Assembly: GCA_003644265.1 (NCBI GenBank)
Contig: QNBX01000113.1
Coordinates: 1-14,850, forward strand
Source of the DNA: Planctomycetota bacterium
Lineage (GTDB): Bacteria; Planctomycetota; B15-G4
Reading direction: 5' to 3'
Length of the DNA stretch: 14,850 nt
The notes beneath the pieces were generated by a model that saw only the letters and a list, made by a program, of their open reading frames with translations, searched no databases and was not told the DNA's origin. Numbering within the stretch: the first letter of the stretch is position 1; the number at the start of each line of letters is the position of its first letter. This document shows, piece after piece, positions 1 to 7,540 of this stretch. The translations under genes and the position numbers were made by a program.

Positions 1-1
1 C

Positions 2-1417
2 ACGCGCATCGTGTACACGAACAACACCTACTGCCAGGCCATGCGCGGCTACGGCACGCCCGAGATCACCTGGCCCATCGAGAGCAACCTCGACGAGCTG
101 GCGCAGGCCGCGGGCATCGACGCGTTCGACATGCGCCGGATCAACTGCAACCAGCCCGGCGAGGTCACGCCCATGGAGGCCAAGGTGGGCTCCTGCGGCC
201 TGGACGAGTGCCTGACGAAGACCGCCGACGGCCTGAGCTGGCGGGAGAAGCGCGGCGCGGGGCGCGGCAAGCGCCGCGGCGTCGGCATGGCGTCGCTGAT
301 CCACGTGGGCGGGTCGGGGCGCATCTACCGCTCGGACGCCAGCGGGATCATCCTGCGGCTGGACGACTTCGGCAACGTCTACGTGGCCAGCGGCGGCGTG
401 GAGATGGGGCAGGGGCTGCACTCGGCGCTCACGCTGACCGTGGCCGAGAGCCTGGGCGTCAAGCCCGACAAGATCTTCATCGTGCAGACCGACACGGCCA
501 CCTGCCCGTGGGACGTGGGCACCCACGCCAGCCGCGGCGCCTTCACCGCCTGCAACGCCGCCAACATGGCCGTGGCCAAGCTGCGCGAGCGCATCTTCAG
601 CCTGGCCGAGGAGGTCTTCCCCGACGAGGTCGAGCGCGCGCTGAAGAAGCACAAGAAGCGTCATCCGGACGCGACGCCGCCCGCCTTCGACGTGCGCGCG
701 GCGGCGAGCAAGGACCGCTTCGACCTGGTGGACGGCTGGATCACGCTGGAGGGCGCGCCCGACGAGCCCTGGGCGCGGCTCAACTTCGAGCGCTTCCTGC
801 GCGCGATCCACTTCCGCGAGCGCGGCGAGATGCTCACGGTGGAGGCCTTCTACGATCCGCCCAGCGACCTGCCCGATTGGGAGAAGGGCCGCGGCAACAT
901 GTCCGCCTCCTACGCGTACGGCACCCAGGGCGCCGAGGTCGAGGTGGACGAGGAGACCGGCGAGGTGACGCTGCTGAAGATGGTCGCGTCGCACGACGTG
1001 GGCCAGGTGCTCAACCAGCAGACGCTCGCGGGGCAGACCTACGGCGCGCTGGCCCAGGGCATCGGCTACGCGCTGTTCGAGGAGCTGCGCTCTGAGGAGG
1101 GGCGCATCGTCAACTCGCACTTCGCCGACTACAAGATCGCCACGGCGTACGAGATGGACTTCCCCATCGAGCTGAACTTCGTGGAGGCGCACGAGAGCAC
1201 CGGCCCCTTCGGCGCCAAGGGCGTGGGGGAGGCGGGGCTGATTCCCACCGCGCCAGCCATCGGCAACGCCGTGTACGACGCCATCGGCGTGCGCATCCGC
1301 GACCTGCCGATCACGCCCGAGAAGGTGCTCGCCGCCCTCGCCGAGCGCGACCGACGGCGGGCCGAGCAGCCTGCGACCCCTGACACCGCCACCCACCCAC
1401 TCCCGGAAGTCACCTGA
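2..1417 (+). CDS. Molybdenum hydroxylase large subunit, C-terminal part (xanthine dehydrogenase / 4-hydroxybenzoyl-CoA reductase alpha type)
   Basis: The reading frame is open from the first bases of the window, so the 5' part is missing; the GTG at 11 is internal. The 468 residues after it fit the molybdopterin-binding half of the xanthine dehydrogenase family. There is a molybdopterin-binding stretch GGVEMGQGLHSAL (about 397-435), a TxxxRGAF-type segment THASRGAF (about 519-545), a DVGQVLNQQTLAGQ segment (about 995-1036), and the C-terminal GAKGVGEAGL, whose Glu (codon 1229-1231) sits where the family's catalytic base lies. The end, GVRIRDLPITPEKVLAAL, is standard. Such subunits hydroxylate or reductively dehydroxylate aromatic or heterocyclic substrates, with partner FAD and 2Fe-2S subunits presumably upstream. 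The stop is two bases before the next ATG, so the two genes form one operon. Substrate is unknown; 4-hydroxybenzoyl-CoA reductase-like is one reading, not proven. Confidence 0.9.
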   Translation, partial: TRIVYTNNTYCQAMRGYGTPEITWPIESNLDELAQAAGIDAFDMRRINCNQPGEVTPMEAKVGSCGLDECLTKTADGLSWREKRGAGRGKRRGVGMASLIHVGGSGRIYRSDASGIILRLDDFGNVYVASGGVEMGQGLHSALTLTVAESLGVKPDKIFIVQTDTATCPWDVGTHASRGAFTACNAANMAVAKLRERIFSLAEEVFPDEVERALKKHKKRHPDATPPAFDVRAAASKDRFDLVDGWITLEGAPDEPWARLNFERFLRAIHFRERGEMLTVEAFYDPPSDLPDWEKGRGNMSASYAYGTQGAEVEVDEETGEVTLLKMVASHDVGQVLNQQTLAGQTYGALAQGIGYALFEELRSEEGRIVNSHFADYKIATAYEMDFPIELNFVEAHESTGPFGAKGVGEAGLIPTAPAIGNAVYDAIGVRIRDLPITPEKVLAALAERDRRRAEQPATPDTATHPLPEVT

Positions 1418-1419
1418 CG

Positions 1420-3372
1420 ATGACCGAGACGCACGACTTCTCGACGCTCCTCTCGCCCGCGCCCCTGGCCGCCCTGCGCTCGCCCAACCGGGTCAAGTAC
1501 GCGGCCTGCAGCGTGTCCAACTTCAACCACGAGGACGGCAGCATCTCCGAGCGCGAGCTGGCGCGCATGAAGGTCATCTCGGGCACCGGCGCGGGCATCA
1601 TCACGAACCAGGGCGCGTACCCGGACGCCAAGGGCGAGGGCAAGGCGTACCAGCGCATGCTCAGCCTGGCGGACGACCGCTACATCCCGCAGTACGCGGC
1701 CATCGCCGACATGATCCACGAGGGCGGCGCCATCGCCATCCAGCAGATCCTGCACGGCGGGCGCTACGGCGGCATCGACCTGGGCTACTGCGTGCAGCCG
1801 TCCAAGAAGCCCCAGACGCTGCGTCACTTCCGGCCGCCGCGCGAGATGTCGGTGGAGGCCATCAAGGCCTGCCAGCGCGACCACGCCGAGGCCGCGCGGC
1901 GCTCCATGGAGGCCGGCTTCGACGGCGTCGAGATCACCAGCTTCATGGGCTACCTGCTGTCGAACTTCATCTCGAGCTTCACCAACGAGCGCAGCGACGA
2001 GTACGGCGGCTCGCTCGAGAATCGCTGCCGCTTCATGGTCGAGCTGATCGAGGAGATCCGGGCCACCATCGGGCAGGGCGTGCCGCTGATCGTGCGCCTC
2101 AATGGCTCGGAGCTGCTGGCCGACCTGGGCGGCAACAGCGACGCCGAGTGCCTGGAGGTGATGCAGATCGCCGAGCAGGCCGGCGTCGACATGATCTCGC
2201 TGGTGGTCGGCTGGCACGAGTCGCGCAAGGGCGCCCTCGGCCGCGACGTGCCCACCGAGCACTGGCTCAAGCTGGCCGAGCGCGCCAAGGCCGTGGTGGA
2301 CGTGCCCATCGCCTTCGGGCCGCGCTTCGGCTCGCCGGTGCTGGCGGAGAACGCCCTGGCAGCCGGCAAGATCGACTTCTGGGAGGTGTGCCGGCCCATG
2401 CTGGCCGACCCCCAGCTGCTCAACAAGGTGCGCGAGCGCAAGGTGCACCTTATCCGCCCCTGCGTCGGCGGGCTGCTGTGCCTGTCGCGCATGTTCCGCA
2501 ACCTGCCCTACATCTGCGCCATGAACCCGCGCCTGGGTCACGAGGTGGAGCCCGAGTACACGATCCGCCCCGCCGTGCGCGCCAAGCGCGTGCTGGTCAT
2601 CGGCGGCGGACCGGCGGGCATGGAGTGCGCGCTGGCCGCCGCGCAGCGCGGGCACCAGGTCATGCTGTTCGAGGCCAGTGATGCCCTCGGCGGCCAGCTA
2701 CGCTCCGCGCGTCGCGAGATCGGCGGCGGGCACATCTTCGAGGAGGTGGTGGACTACTACCGCGCGTCGCTCGATGTGCACGGCGTCGAGGTGAGCCTCA
2801 ACACGCCGGCCGACCGCAAGTCCGTCGAGGCCACGGGCGCCGACGTCTGTGTGGTGGCCACGGGAGCCAGCTACCTGGTGCCGCGCATCGAGCGCCCGGC
2901 CAACGGCCCCGAGATCCTGGACGTGCAGCAGGCCCTGTCCGTCGACCGCGAGGTGGGCAAGCGCGTGGTGGTGGTGGGCGGCCAGCGCGCCGGCCTGGTG
3001 GCGGCCGAGTTCCTGGCCAGCCAGGGTCACGAGGTCGAGATCCTCGAGGCCGGCACGCGCCTCTACGCCGACGTCATCCCCACCTTCAAGTGGCGCCACA
3101 TGACCTGGCTGGAGGAGCTGAAGCTGACGCCGCGCCTGGAGACGCGCCTCACCGCCATCACCGAGAGCGGGGTCCGCATCGAGTCCGCCGAGGGCGAGCA
3201 GGAGCTGCCCGCCGACGTGGTCATCTTCTCGGCCAAGCGCAGCAGCAACGACCGCCTCATCCACGAGCTCGAGTTCTCCGCCGACGAGCTGTACTCGATC
3301 GGCGACTCGGTCCTGCCGCGCGCGCTGCACAACGCCGTGCACGAGGGCTACAAGCTGGGCGTGCGCATCTGA
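1420..3372 (+). CDS. NADH:flavin oxidoreductase, Old Yellow Enzyme / 2,4-dienoyl-CoA reductase type
   Basis: At 650 residues this is close to the usual length of FadH-type enzymes (about 670). Residues 1-370 form an FMN-binding TIM barrel: ILHGGRYGG with His112, then GYLLSNFISSFTNERSDEYG followed by GSLENR. An FAD domain follows, with VLVIGGGPAGME (residues 391-402). A third dinucleotide-binding segment, VVVVGGQRAG (516-525), has Gln where the second Gly of GxGxxG is normal. The linker that should bind a 4Fe-4S cluster reads C348-x2-G-x2-C354-x11-C366, so the second Cys of the usual four is Gly. Family members reduce dienoyl-CoA thioesters, enoates or demethylate amines. The ATG lies two bases after the preceding stop (weak GGAAG further upstream), pointing to translational coupling with the molybdenum hydroxylase and a joint role in degrading an aromatic or CoA-bound substrate. 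The exact reaction cannot be read from sequence. Confidence 0.92.
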   Translation: MTETHDFSTLLSPAPLAALRSPNRVKYAACSVSNFNHEDGSISERELARMKVISGTGAGIITNQGAYPDAKGEGKAYQRMLSLADDRYIPQYAAIADMIHEGGAIAIQQILHGGRYGGIDLGYCVQPSKKPQTLRHFRPPREMSVEAIKACQRDHAEAARRSMEAGFDGVEITSFMGYLLSNFISSFTNERSDEYGGSLENRCRFMVELIEEIRATIGQGVPLIVRLNGSELLADLGGNSDAECLEVMQIAEQAGVDMISLVVGWHESRKGALGRDVPTEHWLKLAERAKAVVDVPIAFGPRFGSPVLAENALAAGKIDFWEVCRPMLADPQLLNKVRERKVHLIRPCVGGLLCLSRMFRNLPYICAMNPRLGHEVEPEYTIRPAVRAKRVLVIGGGPAGMECALAAAQRGHQVMLFEASDALGGQLRSARREIGGGHIFEEVVDYYRASLDVHGVEVSLNTPADRKSVEATGADVCVVATGASYLVPRIERPANGPEILDVQQALSVDREVGKRVVVVGGQRAGLVAAEFLASQGHEVEILEAGTRLYADVIPTFKWRHMTWLEELKLTPRLETRLTAITESGVRIESAEGEQELPADVVIFSAKRSSNDRLIHELEFSADELYSIGDSVLPRALHNAVHEGYKLGVRI

Positions 3373-3407
3373 GGGGGAGGGCGGCGGGGCGGCGGCCCGG
3401 CTTGCGC

Positions 3408-3456
3408 GCGCTGCGTCCTGCCCGTCGGCGCCTCGCGGGGCCGGCGGGCGCAGCGC
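3408..3456. terminator. Possible bidirectional hairpin terminator between convergent genes
   Basis: GCGCTGCG at 3408-3415 pairs perfectly with CGCAGCGC at 3449-3456, and CCCG at 3421-3424 can extend the stem with CGGG at 3445-3448. It lies in the 88-bp gap between the flavoprotein stop and the stop of the convergent epimerase-like gene. There is no T-tract on either strand, so this is only a candidate. Confidence 0.35.
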
Positions 3457-3460
3457 CTCG

Positions 3461-3892
3461 TCAGCTCCCCTTGCCGCTGGCGGACCTGGTGCCGTCGTCG
3501 ATGTACTCGAGCAGCACGCCGTTGGTGGCCTTCGGGTGGACGAAGGCGAACTCACCGCCGCGGAAGGGTCGCGCGCCGCCGATGAAGGGGTAGCCCTTGC
3601 CGCCGAGCTCGTCGATCGTCGCGCGCGTGTCGTCCACGTTGAACGACAGCAGCATGACGCCCTCGCCGTTGCGCGCGATGAACTTGGCCACGTCGCCGTC
3701 GGGGGAGGTCGACTCCATCAGCTCGAAGCCGACCTCGCCGACGTAGTAGCGCGCCACCTTGATCTGCTCGGGCTCGTCGACGTAGCAGTCGTCCGGCTCC
3801 TGCTTGCCGAGCAGCGGCGCCCAGGTGGTCTTGGCGTCCTCGAGGTCGCGGACGGCGATGCAGACGTGGTCGATCTTGTTGACGGCCGGCAC
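3461..3892 (-). CDS. VOC-fold protein resembling methylmalonyl-CoA epimerase, with one metal ligand missing
   Basis: GTG at 3892 is chosen because AAGGAG lies five bases upstream and the protein then begins directly with the fold (VNKIDHVCIAVRDLEDA). The 143-residue length is normal for methylmalonyl-CoA epimerase. Two betaalphabetabetabeta modules are visible: IDHVCIAV ... VGFELME, and GEGVMLLSFNVDDT ... FAFVHPKATNGVLLEY. His9 and Glu129 match the first and last metal ligands of the family. The usual GEG-hydrophobic-His-His pair, which supplies another ligand, reads GEGVML here (Met80-Leu81). Epimerases interconvert (S)- and (R)-methylmalonyl-CoA between propionyl-CoA carboxylase and the B12-dependent mutase; neither of those is in the window. 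The missing His makes another VOC activity, or an inactive relative, plausible. It is convergent with the flavoprotein and stands alone on its strand. Confidence 0.85.
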   Translation of the reverse strand: MPAVNKIDHVCIAVRDLEDAKTTWAPLLGKQEPDDCYVDEPEQIKVARYYVGEVGFELMESTSPDGDVAKFIARNGEGVMLLSFNVDDTRATIDELGGKGYPFIGGARPFRGGEFAFVHPKATNGVLLEYIDDGTRSASGKGS

Positions 3893-3996
3893 GGGGGCTC
3901 CTTGGGGGGAGGCTGGGAGGTTGGAAGCAGGATAATCGCGGCGACGTCTCACCGAGGCGGTCGTTGGCCCGCAAACTGAGAAGCCATGACGACCTC

Positions 3997-4079
3997 TCAC
4001 CCCACCCGGCAAGCCTCAAGGCCCCCGCGCAGCTTCCCCCGGTCCAACCTCCGCCCGCTGAACACCAACCGGCGCCGGC
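3997..4079 (-). pseudogene. Remnant of a CobW/G3E GTPase gene: last 26 codons plus stop only
   Basis: Read on the minus strand, this stretch translates in frame to RRRLVFSGRRLDRGKLRGG then LEACRVG and stop. It aligns without gaps to the end of the intact G3E GTPase gene at 9131-9213. By hand count, 69 of 83 bases and 20 of 26 residues are identical. Eight of the 14 base differences are synonymous, so the copies diverged partly while coding. Upstream of 4079 the similarity stops, and no start, Walker A or other G3E motif is present, so the rest of the gene is absent. It lies between the membrane-protein gene (ends at 4115) and the epimerase-like gene. It may be the leftover of a lost paralogue, or the far end of a segment inserted at the 3' end of the GTPase gene. 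Confidence 0.75.
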
Positions 4080-4114
4080 CCGCCCGCACCTGGGCGCAGC
4101 CGGCGGCATCGCGC

Positions 4115-4798
4115 TCAGGGGCTGGGCCGCGTGAGCATCCAGGCGATGCGGCAGTGGTAGGCACACCAGCTGCTCAAGCCCAGGAACTTGAACGACTCCT
4201 CGCCGTAGCCCCAGGCTGTGGTGCCGGGGGCCAGGAGGTCGATGCCAGCGCTGGCGGCGAGCAGGACCAGGGCCAGGGCGAGCAGGCCGTGCTCCGTGGC
4301 CAGGATCTCGCGCCGGAAGTGGACTCCGTGTGCGAGGAACCACAGGCCGTACGCGCCCATGGTGACGGCCTCGGGCACGTGGAAGTGGGCCATGTACCCG
4401 TCGTGGATGAGCAGCAGGTCGTCCAGCGCCAGCAGGCTGGTGAAGGCCGCCGCGCTCAGCAGGAACGCGCCCAGGCGCCGCTCGCCCGTGGCGCGCAGGA
4501 GCAGCCCGGCAAAGCCGCAGGCCACGGCGCCCGTCCACCAGATCAGTCCGCCCAGCATCGAGACCACGCCGATGTAGAACGGCGGACCCGGCGAGTCCGG
4601 GGGCAGCTCGTTCTGGATCCACTGCACGGGGTCGGCGAGCAGCGTCCACGGGTCCAGCCAGGGTTGGCCGAAGACCGCGGCGAGGACGGCGATCGGCAGC
4701 AGCAGGATCCGGCAATAGGACCAAGGCGGCATCCGTCGCGGCGTGATGGGGAGAGACGCTGTCATGCGAGCTGCCAGTGGAGCGTTGGTTGAGTCCAT
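4115..4798 (-). CDS. Uncharacterised integral membrane protein, about six helices
   Basis: I do not recognise a named family. ATG at 4798 is preferred over GTG at 4807 because GGGGGGTGATC, close to the anti-Shine-Dalgarno complement, ends three bases before it. The 227-residue product has likely membrane helices at about 30-45, 75-102, 108-128, 143-160, 168-190 and 203-222. Acidic and histidine residues lie within or next to the helices: DDLLLIHD (Asp126, Asp127, His132, Asp133), Asp187, and EESFKFLG with Glu200, Glu201 and Lys204, followed by His215. This pattern resembles metal-dependent intramembrane enzymes more than a simple anchor, but that is inference. The gene is isolated on the minus strand. 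It starts about 650 bp from the radical SAM cluster in divergent orientation and ends 36 bp before the GTPase remnant. Confidence 0.75.
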   Translation of the reverse strand: MDSTNAPLAARMTASLPITPRRMPPWSYCRILLLPIAVLAAVFGQPWLDPWTLLADPVQWIQNELPPDSPGPPFYIGVVSMLGGLIWWTGAVACGFAGLLLRATGERRLGAFLLSAAAFTSLLALDDLLLIHDGYMAHFHVPEAVTMGAYGLWFLAHGVHFRREILATEHGLLALALVLLAASAGIDLLAPGTTAWGYGEESFKFLGLSSWCAYHCRIAWMLTRPSP

Positions 4799-5120
4799 GG
4801 CGATCACCCCCCGTTCGTGGATCGCGGGGCGACACGCAGCCTGGTACCGGGGGCAAGCCCAGGCTCAGGAGACGTCAGCGCCCCGCGCACCCCCAACGAA
4901 GCCCGATACGCGACTCGGGAGTGTACCGCGGGAGCGGATCGCTCAAGCGAGGGCGACGCTCGGGCCGGCGGCCTGCGCTTCGATTGCTGGGCTCGCGTTC
5001 ATCACCGTGCTGGACTTGGTCGAGCGGCGACCATGGGTGGCGTTTCCAACCGTCCTGCTTGCGATCGTCCTGGTGGGGGCGTTGGTCTATCGGATCTGGG
5101 GCAGCTTGAGCGCGGGCTGA
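4797..5120 (+). CDS. Possible small membrane protein or gene fragment
   Basis: This frame ends in a convincing hydrophobic stretch (about 4964-5117), including SIAGLAFITVLDLVE and VLLAIVLVGALVYRIWGS, and most codons in its last third end in G or C. The only in-frame ATG at the start, 4797, overlaps the divergent ATG of the membrane-protein gene at 4798, leaves no room for a promoter, and lacks a good ribosome-binding site. No other start codon lies between it and the hydrophobic part. It could be a decayed gene whose 5' end is lost, or a chance open frame. I rate it low. Confidence 0.25.
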   Translation: MAITPRSWIAGRHAAWYRGQAQAQETSAPRAPPTKPDTRLGSVPRERIAQARATLGPAACASIAGLAFITVLDLVERRPWVAFPTVLLAIVLVGALVYRIWGSLSAG

Positions 5121-5454
5121 TCAGCGCGCTCACCACGGGCTTCTTCAGCCGTGATCTCACGCCCGGATCCGCGATTCAGCCCGTGTTCGCGCCAAGCAGC
5201 GCTTGTCCGCTGGGAGGAATCGGCGCATCATGCGGTTGGCTGCGACAGGAAGACGCAACAGCGACCCACACCATGGAAAGCGCAGCCCGAGTTTGGGGAG
5301 GGAGACCGCCCATGGTGTGTTGCCGTCGAAGCCCGCCTGTTCTGTGCGCCCTTGTGGCGCTCGCGGGGCAGCGTGAGCAGGACGTGCCGCCCCGTGCGCT
5401 CGCGCCCAGCCCCTTCGCTTCGCTGTGTCGTCAGAGTCCAACCGGAGACTGTTC
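4808..5454. other. Long gene-poor leader between divergent genes
   Basis: About 650 bp separates the divergent membrane-protein gene from the precursor-like gene. Apart from the doubtful fragment ending at 5120, I see no gene with family resemblance. The other long open frames are Arg/Pro/Gly-rich and look like GC-driven noise. The region holds a 10-bp inverted repeat (5267-5276 and 5310-5319). The promoter for the downstream peptide cluster should lie here, but no strong -35/-10 pair stands out. Confidence 0.5.
5267..5319. repeat. 10-bp perfect inverted repeat upstream of the precursor-like gene
   Basis: CACACCATGG at 5267-5276 is the exact reverse complement of CCATGGTGTG at 5310-5319, with 33 bases between. 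It sits about 135 bp before the ATG at 5455. It could be an operator or an mRNA leader hairpin, but a repeat of this size could also arise by chance in 15 kb. Confidence 0.4.
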
Positions 5455-5697
5455 ATGAGCATCTACGAACCGCCAGCCTTCGTCGTCGTCGAGCAGACCT
5501 CTTCCGCGGCGTTCGCCGGCCAGGCGTCCGTCGCCCTGGTGGTCACCTCGGCGGTGGCTGTGGGCACCTGGGTGGTCGCGCTGACGCAGACCAGCCGGTC
5601 GTTGCGGAAGTACGTCAACGTCATGAAGCAGACCGGGGCCAGCGCACGCCTCAAGGCCGTCACGCTCGCGCCTGATGCCAAGGGCAAGCAGCTCTAG
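5455..5697 (+). CDS. Candidate precursor peptide of a radical SAM-modified product (80 residues)
   Basis: ATG at 5455 is preferred over an upstream in-frame start because CGGAG lies seven bases before it and the protein then opens with MSIYEPPAFVVVEQ. That Tyr-x-x-Pro plus hydrophobic pattern is common in leaders recognised by PqqD-like domains. Residues 16-45 are rich in Ala, Val, Ser and Thr, including ASVALVVTSAVAVGTWVVAL, which could be a modified core or a single membrane helix. The tail from about residue 46 is basic and hydrophilic (SRSLRKYVNVMKQTG ... KGKQL). No known precursor family is recognised, and there is no obvious GG cleavage site or Cys, so lanthionine and thioether chemistry is excluded. 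The radical SAM gene starts 28 bp downstream on the same strand. The alternative is a small membrane protein that serves as a substrate or partner rather than a secreted peptide. Confidence 0.65.
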   Translation: MSIYEPPAFVVVEQTSSAAFAGQASVALVVTSAVAVGTWVVALTQTSRSLRKYVNVMKQTGASARLKAVTLAPDAKGKQL

Positions 5698-5725
5698 CAC
5701 CACGCTCGCTCGAGGGTCCGTCGCC

Positions 5726-7495
5726 ATGAACGCAGACGTCCTGCTGGTCAACCTCCCGCCGTACGAGTCGTACTACGCGGACGGTGTGCCGCACCTCGGC
5801 ATGCTCTACGTGCTCACGAGCCTGAAGGCCCACGGCTACACGGCGAGCTACCTGGACTGCGCCCATCGCATCACCCGACGCGACGAAGTGCTGCGCGCGA
5901 TCGAGGAATCCCAGCCGCGCATGGTCGGCTTCTCGATCGACACCGACAATCTGCTCTCTGCGGGTCGCATGAGCCGCGCCATCAAGGAGGAGCTCTCGCC
6001 GGAGATCAAGATCATCTTCGGCGGCCCCGCGTCCCAGGGCCAGGCCGAGGAGATCATGCAGAACTCCGCCGCCGATGTGCTCGTCATCGGCGAGGGCGAG
6101 TACACGGCCCGTGAGGTGGCCGACTGCCTGCTGCGGGGGCAAGGCACCCTCGCGCAGATTCCCGGCATCTGCTACCGCACGGAAGAGGGGCTGGTCTTCA
6201 CCGAGGCTCGCGCTCCGATCGACGAGCTGGACGACATCCTGATTCCGGACCATGACTTCTTGCCTGAGGGCGTGCGCTACGCGGTCAACCTCATCAGCGG
6301 TCGCGGCTGCCCGTTCAAGTGCACGTTCTGCTTCGAAGGCCGCATGGGCAACGTCTATCGCCACCGCTCGCCCGAGAACATCCTGACCGAGATCGAGTAT
6401 CTGGTTGAACGCTACGGGCGCCCCTTCATCGCCATCAACGACGACACGTTTACATCCGACGTGGCGCACACGCTGGAGGTCTGCCGACTGATCAAGGAGC
6501 GCTTCACGCCCTGGGAAGACCTGCTGCTGTTCTGTGAAGTGCGCGCCGACGTGGTGAACAAACATCCCGAGCTGGTCGATGCGCTCATCTCAGCCGGCGT
6601 GGCGCGGGTTCAGATCGGCGTGGAGTCGGCGGACGTCAGCGTCTTGAAGGCCTACAAGCGGCTCAACGTCAAGCCCGACGTGGTCGAGAGCGTCATCTCG
6701 CGCTTTCACGCGGCGGGGCTGCCGTCGCTCTACTGCGGCTTCATTCTGGGCGGTCCGAGCGAGACGCTCGCCAGCATGCAGAAGACGCTCGACTTCGCCA
6801 AGCGCATGGTGCTGGAGGTGGCGCCCGGCATGTTCGAGTGCAACGTCTCGTTCCTGACGCCGCTGCCCGGGACGGAGATCCGCTCGTCCCCCGAGCTGTA
6901 CGGGGTGCGCCTGCTGGACCCCGACTTGGTCACGTCCTCCAACTTCAACTACTGCGTCGCCGAGACGCAGGACCTCTCGCGCGAGCAGATCAACAACTTC
7001 CGCAGGCGCTTCTCGATGGAGCTGGACGACGCGATCATCGAGCTGATCCCCAAGCTGCCACGGCATGTGCTCGCGGCCCACGCCCGGCTCAGCAGCGACT
7101 TCGATGTGGCCACGGCCTACTTCAACAAGTTCGGCCGCTTCCCGCGCATGATGGAGTACTTCAACCTGGTGGGCGGCGCCAAGGGCCTCCCGGCGGCCTC
7201 GGAGTTCGCCGACGACGAGCTGCTGGAGCGCTTTCCCACCCGGCTCTCACACCCCATCAGCCTGGAGCAGGACTGCGTCGTGATCGACAGCACGCCGAAG
7301 CACTTGAAGCTCAATCGGATCGGGTCGCAGATCTATGGCTTCTGCAGCGGAAAGCTCACCGGGCACGAGATCGCGAAGCAGATCGCGAGCAGCCAGGATT
7401 CCGGCGGGCCCGGCTTCGACCGCATCCGCGCCGACGTGGTGGGCTTCCTGCGCCACCTCGACGGGAACTACGCCGTTTTTCACAAGGACTACTGA
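5726..7495 (+). CDS. B12-binding radical SAM enzyme with C-terminal PqqD-like (RRE) domain
   Basis: ATG at 5726 follows GAGGG by nine bases and gives MNADVLLVNLPPYESYYADG, a typical opening for B12-binding radical SAM proteins. Residues 1-140 form the cobalamin-binding Rossmann domain (GMLYVLTSLKAHGY, IIFGGPASQ, VLVIGEGE); the DxHxxG ligand motif is absent, as in many of this subgroup. The radical SAM core follows, with C195-x3-C199-x2-C202 (GRGCPFKCTFC) for the 4Fe-4S cluster and AINDDTF downstream. Residues from about 509 to 589 match a PqqD-like domain: a beta-rich HPISLEQDCVVID, then LKLNRIGSQIYGFCSGKLTG, HEIAKQIA and VVGFLRHLDG. In peptide-modification enzymes this domain binds the precursor leader. 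Likely chemistry is methylation or another radical modification of unactivated carbons, but the reaction is not readable from sequence. It sits between a precursor-like gene and a 42-residue membrane peptide on the same strand. Confidence 0.92.
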   Translation: MNADVLLVNLPPYESYYADGVPHLGMLYVLTSLKAHGYTASYLDCAHRITRRDEVLRAIEESQPRMVGFSIDTDNLLSAGRMSRAIKEELSPEIKIIFGGPASQGQAEEIMQNSAADVLVIGEGEYTAREVADCLLRGQGTLAQIPGICYRTEEGLVFTEARAPIDELDDILIPDHDFLPEGVRYAVNLISGRGCPFKCTFCFEGRMGNVYRHRSPENILTEIEYLVERYGRPFIAINDDTFTSDVAHTLEVCRLIKERFTPWEDLLLFCEVRADVVNKHPELVDALISAGVARVQIGVESADVSVLKAYKRLNVKPDVVESVISRFHAAGLPSLYCGFILGGPSETLASMQKTLDFAKRMVLEVAPGMFECNVSFLTPLPGTEIRSSPELYGVRLLDPDLVTSSNFNYCVAETQDLSREQINNFRRRFSMELDDAIIELIPKLPRHVLAAHARLSSDFDVATAYFNKFGRFPRMMEYFNLVGGAKGLPAASEFADDELLERFPTRLSHPISLEQDCVVIDSTPKHLKLNRIGSQIYGFCSGKLTGHEIAKQIASSQDSGGPGFDRIRADVVGFLRHLDGNYAVFHKDY

Positions 7496-7508
7496 GGCCT
7501 GAGGCCTC
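7494..7508 (+). terminator. Short GC hairpin at the radical SAM stop codon
   Basis: GAGGCC (7494-7499) and GGCCTC (7503-7508) can form a six-base-pair stem with a three-base loop that begins within the stop codon. No T-tract follows. It may lower transcription or translation into the small downstream gene, or have no role. Confidence 0.25.
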
Positions 7509-7540
7509 GCCACCCAGCCCCTGATGATGGAGGAGACGTG

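Noticed and set aside
1129..2655. 508-residue open frame on the minus strand
   Set aside because: Antisense shadow of the flavoprotein gene; composition is that of GC-rich noise (His/Ala/Asp/Leu repeats).
3552..4856. 434-residue open frame on the minus strand
   Set aside because: It crosses the membrane-protein and epimerase-like genes in another frame, is Arg/Pro-rich, and has no family motif.
5203..5231. TTGTCC / CATCAT with a 17-bp spacer as a promoter for the peptide cluster
   Set aside because: Only four of six matches in each box; in a window this size such pairs are expected by chance.
5230..5376. Possible 48-codon ORF with GGGAGG upstream
   Set aside because: Spacing to the ATG is long, the product is Arg/Ser/Pro-rich without structure, and it has no frame conservation signal that I can see.
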